NCBI GenBank assembly: GCA_964587125.1
Contig: CAZPKC010000007.1
Location: forward strand, 1 to 64,000
Source of the DNA: CAIXLI01 sp964587125
Lineage (GTDB): Bacteria; Pseudomonadota; Alphaproteobacteria; UBA9219
DNA length: 64,000 nucleotides
Reading direction: 5' to 3'
Shown here: one piece after another, positions 58,810 to 64,000 of the stretch
Layout: the number at the start of each line of letters is the position of its first letter
Numbering within the stretch: the stretch's first letter is position 1
Position numbers and translations under genes: made by a program
Notes under the pieces: model-generated
Databases searched by the model: none
What the model was told of the DNA's origin: nothing
What the model saw: only the letters and a program-made list of their open reading frames with translations

Positions 58810-59385
58810 TTAGAAAGCATTCCGCTTTAAAAACCTTAGCGTTGTGTCGCCGTAACCACGTTCGAGCACGACTTCGCAGTCTGAAAGCGGTTCGAAGGAT
58901 TCTTTTTTGGCCGTTTCGGCGACGATGACGGCGTGGGATGCTATCCAGCCTGCGGCATCGAGCGCGGCGAAAGCCGGAGGGATGAGATTTTTGCGATAGG
59001 GAGGCGCGAGGAAAACAAGTTTACAGGGATTTTGTTGTGAGCGCGGCGGCAGCGTCGAATCCGCCGAAAGGATTTGGCATTTGTCGGCGATGCCGAGCGT
59101 CGCAGCGTTCTGGCGCGCGATTTTTAGGGCTTGCATGTCTTTATCAAACAACGTCGCGTGCCCTGCCCCCCACGAGATCGCCTCGAACGCCAAAGCCCCC
59201 GTCCCGCAAAACGCGTCGAGGACGGATACATCCGGCTCGAACAGGTCGCCGATATTTTTTCCCCAATCCCGATGAGCGAGAATGTTGAACAGCGCCTCGC
59301 GGACGCGATCCCTCATCGGCCTTGTGACAAGGCTAAGCGGCGGTTCGATTTTCCGCCCCGACAATGTTCCGCCGACGATACGCAT
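58810..59385 (-). CDS. rsmD: 16S rRNA G966 methyltransferase, altered motif
   Basis: 191 residues. RsmD family: N-terminal RIVGGTLSGRKIEPP, TRPMRDRVREALFNIL, motif I VLDAFCGTGALAFEA. Motif IV, which is [DN]PP[YF] in active enzymes, reads LAPPY here (Ala127); the DNA codon is GCG, so this is not a reading ambiguity. The overall fold is kept. Loss of the Asp would be expected to weaken or abolish base methylation, unless a neighbouring residue substitutes. It starts at the last base of the pseudouridine synthase gene. Confidence 0.88.
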   Translation of the reverse strand: MRIVGGTLSGRKIEPPLSLVTRPMRDRVREALFNILAHRDWGKNIGDLFEPDVSVLDAFCGTGALAFEAISWGAGHATLFDKDMQALKIARQNAATLGIADKCQILSADSTLPPRSQQNPCKLVFLAPPYRKNLIPPAFAALDAAGWIASHAVIVAETAKKESFEPLSDCEVVLERGYGDTTLRFLKRNAF

Positions 59386-60155
59386 TATTTGCCCTTCCGC
59401 ATCTCGAAAAAATTGCCGAGCGAGTCGCGCAAAGCGCGGCGCGGGATTTCCTCGATGCCGCCGCGCGGCAATTTGCCCAAGGGAAACGGTCCGAACGCCA
59501 CGCGAATAAGCCGCGTCACCTGCAAACCGAGATATTCCATAATCTTGCGGACTTCGCGGTTTTTACCTTCGCGGATTGTGACGGCTAACCACTTATTTGT
59601 GCCTTCTTCTTTTGTCTTTTCTATTTCGATTCTCACTGGCTCGTAGCGGATTCCTGAAATCGTCACGCCTTTGGCGACCGACGCCAGTTTCGCCGGATCG
59701 ATATCCCCATATATGCGCACGCGGTAATGCCGGAGCCACGCGTTCGCGGGCAATTCGAGATGCCTCGCTAGTTCTCCGTCGTTCGTCAGAAGAAGCAGGC
59801 CTTCGGTATTGAAATCTAGCCGCCCGACGCTGACGACGCGCGGCATTTCCGGTGGAAGCTTTTCGAATACCGTCGGACGCCCCTGAGGATCGCGCGAGGT
59901 CGTGATCGTTCCTGCCGGTTTGTGATACCTCCAGATACGAGTCTCTTCGGGCGCATTGAGGGGAGTGCCGTCTACAAGAATGACGCTGGTCTCGGTGACG
60001 TTGAGCGCGGGCGAGGACAGAATAGTGCCGTCCACGCTCACGCGGCCATCTGCAATCATCCTTTCGGCATCGCGGCGCGAGCAAATTCCCGAACGCGCCA
60101 GCCGTTTGGCGATCCTCTCGCCTTCGAAATTTGATTTATTGTCTTTTGTGTTCAT
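59385..60155 (-). CDS. RluB/RsuA-type rRNA pseudouridine synthase
   Basis: 256 residues from ATG 60155. S4-like RNA-binding domain first (RIAKRLARSGICSRRDAERMI), then the catalytic domain with Asp in VGRLDFNTEGLLLLTNDG and KNREVRKI(M)EYLGL. Belongs to the RsuA/RluB/RluE/RluF group that modifies U in 16S or 23S rRNA; RluB-like best fits the length. It is followed without a gap by rsmD, so two rRNA-modification genes are paired. The start is 43 bases from the divergent tadA start. Confidence 0.88.
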   Translation of the reverse strand: MNTKDNKSNFEGERIAKRLARSGICSRRDAERMIADGRVSVDGTILSSPALNVTETSVILVDGTPLNAPEETRIWRYHKPAGTITTSRDPQGRPTVFEKLPPEMPRVVSVGRLDFNTEGLLLLTNDGELARHLELPANAWLRHYRVRIYGDIDPAKLASVAKGVTISGIRYEPVRIEIEKTKEEGTNKWLAVTIREGKNREVRKIMEYLGLQVTRLIRVAFGPFPLGKLPRGGIEEIPRRALRDSLGNFFEMRKGK

Positions 60156-60198
60156 AAGCGGCAACATAAAGAAAATATGTATCCAGGTCGAGAGTAAG

Positions 60199-60642
60199 AT
60201 GCCCAATTTTATGGAAATGGCTTTGGCCGAGGCTGAATCCGCCGCCCAAAGGGGCGAAGTTCCCGTCGGCGCGGTGCTGGTTTCCTCTACCGGCAACATT
60301 CTGGCCCGCGCGGGCAACCAGACCGAGGCCGACGCCGACCCCACTGCTCACGCCGAAATGCTTGTGTTGCGCATTGCCGCAAAAAAACGCGGTTCTCCCC
60401 GCCTGACGGACTGCGATCTTTACGTGACTCTCGAACCTTGCGCGATGTGCGCTGCCGCCATCAGCGGCGCACGGTTGCGGCGCGTCGTTTTCGCCGCTTA
60501 CGATCCGAAAAGCGGCGCCGTCGAACATGGGCCGCGCTTCTTCTCTCAGCCAACGTGTCATCACGCGCCTGAGATCGTTGGCGGCGTCGATGAAAAACGC
60601 GCGCAAGCAATGCTGAAAAAGTTCTTCGCCGAGAAACGGTAA
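60199..60642 (+). CDS. tadA: tRNA-adenosine deaminase
   Basis: 147 residues from ATG 60199. Zinc deaminase fold with the ligand and proton shuttle in AHAEM and the PCxxC pair in EPCAMCAAA. It makes inosine at the wobble position of tRNA-Arg(ACG). The tight motif set and size fit TadA; other deaminases of the superfamily are less likely. It is divergent from the pseudouridine synthase. Confidence 0.91.
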   Translation: MPNFMEMALAEAESAAQRGEVPVGAVLVSSTGNILARAGNQTEADADPTAHAEMLVLRIAAKKRGSPRLTDCDLYVTLEPCAMCAAAISGARLRRVVFAAYDPKSGAVEHGPRFFSQPTCHHAPEIVGGVDEKRAQAMLKKFFAEKR

Positions 60643-60856
60643 CATCCGGATTCATCTTTCGTTAGTAATTGACGCTCAAAGATGAGATCCATCGCGCGCG
60701 CAGAGTCGCCTTCGTTCGCGTATTTTCTTTTCGTCTGAACTTTTTCCGCGCATCGATGACGCTGCGCGCGGGAATTTTTTCTGTTGCGCGGATGCAACGC
60801 ACCCTGACGATGCGACTTGTTCGCCGCCGAATTTCCGATCGATGGTCAAAATCTTG

Positions 60857-60885
60857 TTGACTCTTTTCAAGACAAGACACAACAT
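60857..60885 (+). promoter_or_regulatory. Possible promoter for the lysine-rich peptide
   Basis: TTGACT and CAACAT with a 17-base spacer. The -10 is poor. It stands about 40 bases before the small ORF. Confidence 0.3.
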
Positions 60886-60923
60886 CATCGCACTCTACTC
60901 TAGTCAACTCTAAGGAGGTCACT

Positions 60924-60989
60924 ATGGCTGCCAAGAAAAAAGCAAAGAAGAAAGTTGTCAAGAAGGCTAAAAAGGGAAAGAAGAAATAA
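60924..60989 (+). CDS. Lysine-rich 21-residue peptide
   Basis: A 21-codon ORF encoding a peptide with 13 Lys, the others being Ala, Val, Gly and Met. It begins MAAKKK and ends GKKK. AAGGAGG at 60911 lies directly upstream, and a strong terminator follows 34 bases after the stop, so it looks like a complete mini-gene. It resembles the basic tails of histone H1-like and ribosome-associated proteins. A role in DNA or RNA binding is a guess. Confidence 0.6.
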   Translation: MAAKKKAKKKVVKKAKKGKKK

Positions 60990-61023
60990 TTTCTGTCGCT
61001 TTAATGCGATAGTTATTCTCTTC

Positions 61024-61082
61024 AACCCCCGTTCGGTTGGCTTACGCGATTGCTGGCAAGCCGAACGGGGGTTAAGTTTTTT
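61024..61082. terminator. Strong terminator after the lysine-rich peptide
   Basis: AACCCCCGTTCGG pairs perfectly with CCGAACGGGGGTT across a 23-base loop, then a T run follows. The long stem and T6 make it convincing. Confidence 0.85.
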
Positions 61083-61603
61083 GGGGGCCTTTGCGACGCT
61101 TCAATAACGCTTTAAACACTGGCCTTAACGATAAATGGTCTGTTTTTTTATATAAAAATATTTTCCGGCTTTTCACTCAGAATTTTTACGCGTTTCCTTT
61201 CGGAAATAGATGTCTGACGTTTCGAGAACATTCGCTTTTTTCTTTCGCTCACAAAGAAAAATCGATGGACGAAGACGGACGAGCAAACAGAAAAATGCCT
61301 TTCCGTTTATATTTCCGGTGTTCCGATTTTTTATTTCCGCGCCTTCGACCGATTCGCCGCGAAGAGTTTTCGGGCGCAAAAATATCCGGAAATATCAAAA
61401 CTCCCCCTCCTCGCCGTTCGGTGGAGCGCGAAACGGATTTCCCCCTCTTCTAACGGCCCTCGCCACCAAGTGAATCGCCCAAACGTGGTTAAATTTTTTG
61501 TTAACACTTTGTTTGTCTTTCGCGCATAGCCTTCTATTCTAGCGAAGACATATAAGATTTCTTCAAGGTCTGATCTGCCAAACAAGCCCCCGAGGGTGCG
61601 TCG
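61083..61603. other. Gene-free stretch before the autotransporter
   Basis: About 520 AT-rich bases. I find no credible gene. TTAA-N8-TTAAC at about 61489 is one base off the CtrA spacing. The autotransporter promoter must lie here, but I cannot locate it with confidence. Confidence 0.5.
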
Positions 61604-63832
61604 ATGAATTGTACGTCAAAACAATGTCTCCTTGCCTGCGCTTCGGTACTGGCGATGGCGGCGATGCAGCCAGATCCTGCGTGTGCCGATGTTTCCATCG
61701 ACAACACGACCGTTTCGGAAACGAGCGTTACCGGAGCCATTACCTACATGGGTTCGGGAACGTTGACGATCACCGGCGGCGGAAATGCCGTAACGACGGT
61801 GACGGTCTCGCCGACCGACAACGGCGTATTGAATTTGAACTATTCCAGTGGAACGAATACTTTTAACTCCATCGGCAGTTCCTCCGGAGAACTTGCCCTT
61901 CTGGCGATCGGCGGCACAGGCGTGACAAGCGCCGGCAGCGTGGTCGCGGCGGCATTAAGCTTTGGGGCTGACGGAACGTTGAATATAACGGGGACCTCCG
62001 GCGGGTCCAACATTGGAACGGTGCAAGTTTCGACGGGCAATACCGGCACGCTGACCCTGAGCAATACCAGCGGCACGAACACTTTCGGAACGATTGGCGG
62101 CTCCCTGACACCTCTCTATGCCCTGAATATCGACGGCGACGGCGGTACAGTCGCTGTGACGGGAGATACATTCGCAACGACCGTAACCATCGGCAACGGG
62201 GCAACTTTGAGCAGCCTCGGCTACATCACAGGAAACGTGAACGTTTCTTCTGGGGGCACCCTGAGCATCGGCGCAACCGGAAATACTTTGACGGGCGCTT
62301 TGGCCAATAACGGCACGTTGAGCCTCGGCACAAATACGTTGGCCGTCAGCGGCAATATAACCGGCACGGACGCCATTATCAGAACCACTCTGGGCAGTTT
62401 ATCGACCGGATATGGTTATATCGACAACAATGAATCCCTTACCACGACAAACGCAACTTTTTCTAACGCATTGACCATAGAGCCATTTGTCGCGAGCGGG
62501 GCTCCCATTGTGAACGGAAGCAAAGTCGTCTTGATTATGGGCGATACAAGCAAATCTACGGTTAGCCTCGGCTCGATTGTCCCGTCCTTTCATTCCGGCG
62601 GCTTCAGTTGGACTGCAACAACGGGAAGCGGGGGAACGGATGTTTATGGAAACCCTATTTACGGATCGGACATCGTTTTGACGGCAGCGACGTTTAATGC
62701 GGCAAACGTTGCAGGGGTTAATCCCATCCTCGCGACAGGTGCCAACGGCTTGGACAGATATACGGGCTCGAATGCCGACGTGCAGGCGCTTCAGGAAGCG
62801 GAAGGCGCTCTTACCTCGTCAAGCGATCTCAACAAGGCGGGCGCACAATTGTCTCCGCAAGTCAACGGCGTGAGGCAGATTTCTACGTTCGGCGTCGTTA
62901 ATGCTGCGCTTGATACTCTTCTGACGCGCAACTATACCCTGCGCGTCGCCCAAATCGCCAAAAGCGGTGTGGCTTCGGGCGAGGCCTTTGATGGATATGG
63001 ATTCTGGGCGCAGGGTTTTGGCTCGTTCGCAGATCAGGGCGCGCGGGAAGGCGTTGACGGCTTTAACTCGACCTCCGGCGGCGCCGCTTTCGGCGGAGAT
63101 ACTCGCGTGAACAAAAACGTGCGCGTCGGCGCGTTGTTCGCCTATGCCAACACAAACGTCAACGAAACCGGAAATCTTACCGGCAGCGGCATGAAGATCA
63201 ATTCCTATATCGGGACGGCCTATGGTTCCTATACGGGAAAGCGCTGGTACGTGGATGGCAACATGACGTTCGGATACCATGATTATAATACCACGCGCCT
63301 TGTCAATTTCTCGGGCGCGACAAGCCAAACAGCTCAAGGCTCTTTTTCGGGAGAGCAATACGGCGCAGGCGCCGAAGTTGGGTATCCTCTTCTAGCTTAT
63401 TCGAAAACCATCGTCACCCCCTATGCCTCACTGACGTACAATTACTTGACGCAGGACAGCTATACCGAAACCGGCGCTCCCGGAGCGGATTTGACGGTTA
63501 ACAGCTCGGACACGTCTTCCCTGCGTTCGGGCCTCGGCACAAAAATTTCAGTTCCCATGGGATCGGCGGAAGACTGGAGTTTTACCCCGAACGCCCACTT
63601 GGCGTGGATGCATGAGTTCTTCGACGACGCTCCGACGATGACCTCAAGCTTCGCGGGAGGGTCTCCCTTCTCGACACCGGGCATAAAAATGGCTCAGGAA
63701 GCGGGGGTTGCAGGCGTCGGATTGGACATGAAATCGACTGGCGGATTAGCCGTTTCCGCGAAGTACGATTTCGAGGTACGCGACCATTATCTCGGAAACA
63801 ACTTCATGCTCCAGTTGCGGCAAAGCTTCTGA
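61604..63832 (+). CDS. Autotransporter (type Va) with repeat passenger
   Basis: 742 residues. Signal peptide with hydrophobic core 8-20, cut near ACA at 28. The passenger (about 30-440) is built of G/T/N/S-rich repeats forming a likely beta-helix: GTLTITG at 52 and GTLNITG at 124, SGTNTF at 82 and 156, with a weaker third copy from 181. The C-terminal barrel (about 455-742: GFWAQGFGSF, ... ending LQLRQSF) has the final Phe of outer-membrane proteins. GAGGG precedes the ATG by eight bases. No protease motif is visible in the passenger. Probably an adhesin or surface protein. Confidence 0.9.
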   Translation: MNCTSKQCLLACASVLAMAAMQPDPACADVSIDNTTVSETSVTGAITYMGSGTLTITGGGNAVTTVTVSPTDNGVLNLNYSSGTNTFNSIGSSSGELALLAIGGTGVTSAGSVVAAALSFGADGTLNITGTSGGSNIGTVQVSTGNTGTLTLSNTSGTNTFGTIGGSLTPLYALNIDGDGGTVAVTGDTFATTVTIGNGATLSSLGYITGNVNVSSGGTLSIGATGNTLTGALANNGTLSLGTNTLAVSGNITGTDAIIRTTLGSLSTGYGYIDNNESLTTTNATFSNALTIEPFVASGAPIVNGSKVVLIMGDTSKSTVSLGSIVPSFHSGGFSWTATTGSGGTDVYGNPIYGSDIVLTAATFNAANVAGVNPILATGANGLDRYTGSNADVQALQEAEGALTSSSDLNKAGAQLSPQVNGVRQISTFGVVNAALDTLLTRNYTLRVAQIAKSGVASGEAFDGYGFWAQGFGSFADQGAREGVDGFNSTSGGAAFGGDTRVNKNVRVGALFAYANTNVNETGNLTGSGMKINSYIGTAYGSYTGKRWYVDGNMTFGYHDYNTTRLVNFSGATSQTAQGSFSGEQYGAGAEVGYPLLAYSKTIVTPYASLTYNYLTQDSYTETGAPGADLTVNSSDTSSLRSGLGTKISVPMGSAEDWSFTPNAHLAWMHEFFDDAPTMTSSFAGGSPFSTPGIKMAQEAGVAGVGLDMKSTGGLAVSAKYDFEVRDHYLGNNFMLQLRQSF

Positions 63833-63899
63833 ACGGCGTTCTTTTAACCAAAAAGCACCTTGGCGAACGGCAGGAGTGTTGCTATAGAGGGCGCCTTGT

Positions 63900-63986
63900 G
63901 CGGGTATGGCGGAACTGGTAGACGCGACAGACTCAAAATCTGTTTTCTTCACGGGAGTGTGGGTTCAAGTCCCTCTACCCGCACCA
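63900..63986 (+). tRNA. tRNA-Leu (CAA)
   Basis: 87 bases with encoded CCA. Acceptor GCGGGTA pairs with TACCCGC. Anticodon loop CTCAAAA gives CAA. The long variable arm is typical of Leu. The sequence ends soon after, so no terminator is visible. Confidence 0.95.
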
Positions 63987-64000
63987 AGAAAAAGCCTCCC

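Noticed and set aside
61091..61453. Open frame of 120 codons before the autotransporter
   Set aside because: It has no ribosome site and an irregular composition. It looks like chance in an AT-rich gap.
61489..61506. Possible CtrA site before the autotransporter (TTAA...TTAAC)
   Set aside because: The spacer is eight bases, not seven, and no GANTC or DnaA motif accompanies it.

Overview
The window looks like a chromosomal segment of an alphaproteobacterium whose exact order I cannot fix. Supporting evidence is the dusB-(ntrC)-ntrY-ntrX-hfq-hflX gene order, a fused IspDF, an alphaproteobacterial-type SspB, class-typical RpoB/RpoC, and a perfect CtrA-type motif (TTAA-N7-TTAAC) beside a run of GANTC (CcrM-type) sites. 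Base composition is near even, with local AT-rich patches. Almost everything is housekeeping DNA; there is no phage, IS element or CRISPR array.

Layout. 0.2-1.3 kb: a HEPN-motif protein and a small membrane protein, then tRNA-Met. 1.6-6.7 kb: a hybrid histidine kinase and an orphan TRAP-type binding protein in one unit, then divergent dapA/dapB for lysine and peptidoglycan precursors. 6.7-10.1 kb: a WbdD-like methyltransferase-kinase fusion and a chemoreceptor that lacks the normal signalling tip. 10.2-10.6 kb: a cluster of tiny perfect hairpins beside tRNA-Glu. 10.7-18.6 kb: sspB, a PH-domain membrane protein, trxB, a single-chain glycyl-tRNA synthetase with an AT-rich internal block, ppdK and dgt. 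18.6-27.7 kb: rpoC, a 73-aa ORF and rpoB with a hairpin-rich leader, all on the minus strand and not preceded by rplJL. 27.8-37.5 kb: pcrA/uvrD, a methyltransferase, a diguanylate cyclase, ligA, cysE-cysK and argC.

37.5-38.1 kb is a 0.6-kb non-coding block with a perfect DnaA box, a perfect CtrA full site and five GATTC sites. It is the most striking unexplained stretch: a replication-origin-like or cell-cycle control region. 38.1-46.4 kb is the nitrogen/RNA regulatory cluster (phosphatase, hflX, hfq, HAD, ntrX, ntrY, dusB). In it ntrB is gone and ntrC survives only as its DNA-binding domain. 46.5-51.4 kb: an orphan protein, ispDF, trmJ-like and SDR genes, a protein with an internal duplication, and a glycine-zipper surface antigen. 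51.4-54.4 kb: three TadE/TadG-type pilus-accessory proteins. 54.6-60.6 kb: infC (probably starting at AUC), a class A PBP, two orphan proteins, rsmD with an altered catalytic motif, an rRNA pseudouridine synthase and tadA. 60.9-64 kb: a 21-residue lysine-rich peptide gene with strong translation and termination signals, an autotransporter and tRNA-Leu.

The genes serve mostly core information processing (transcription, tRNA and rRNA modification, translation initiation), amino-acid supply (lysine, cysteine, arginine, glycine charging) and envelope work (PBP, autotransporter, Tad proteins, a possible glycan-capping enzyme). All calls rest on motif recognition by eye; no database search was run.
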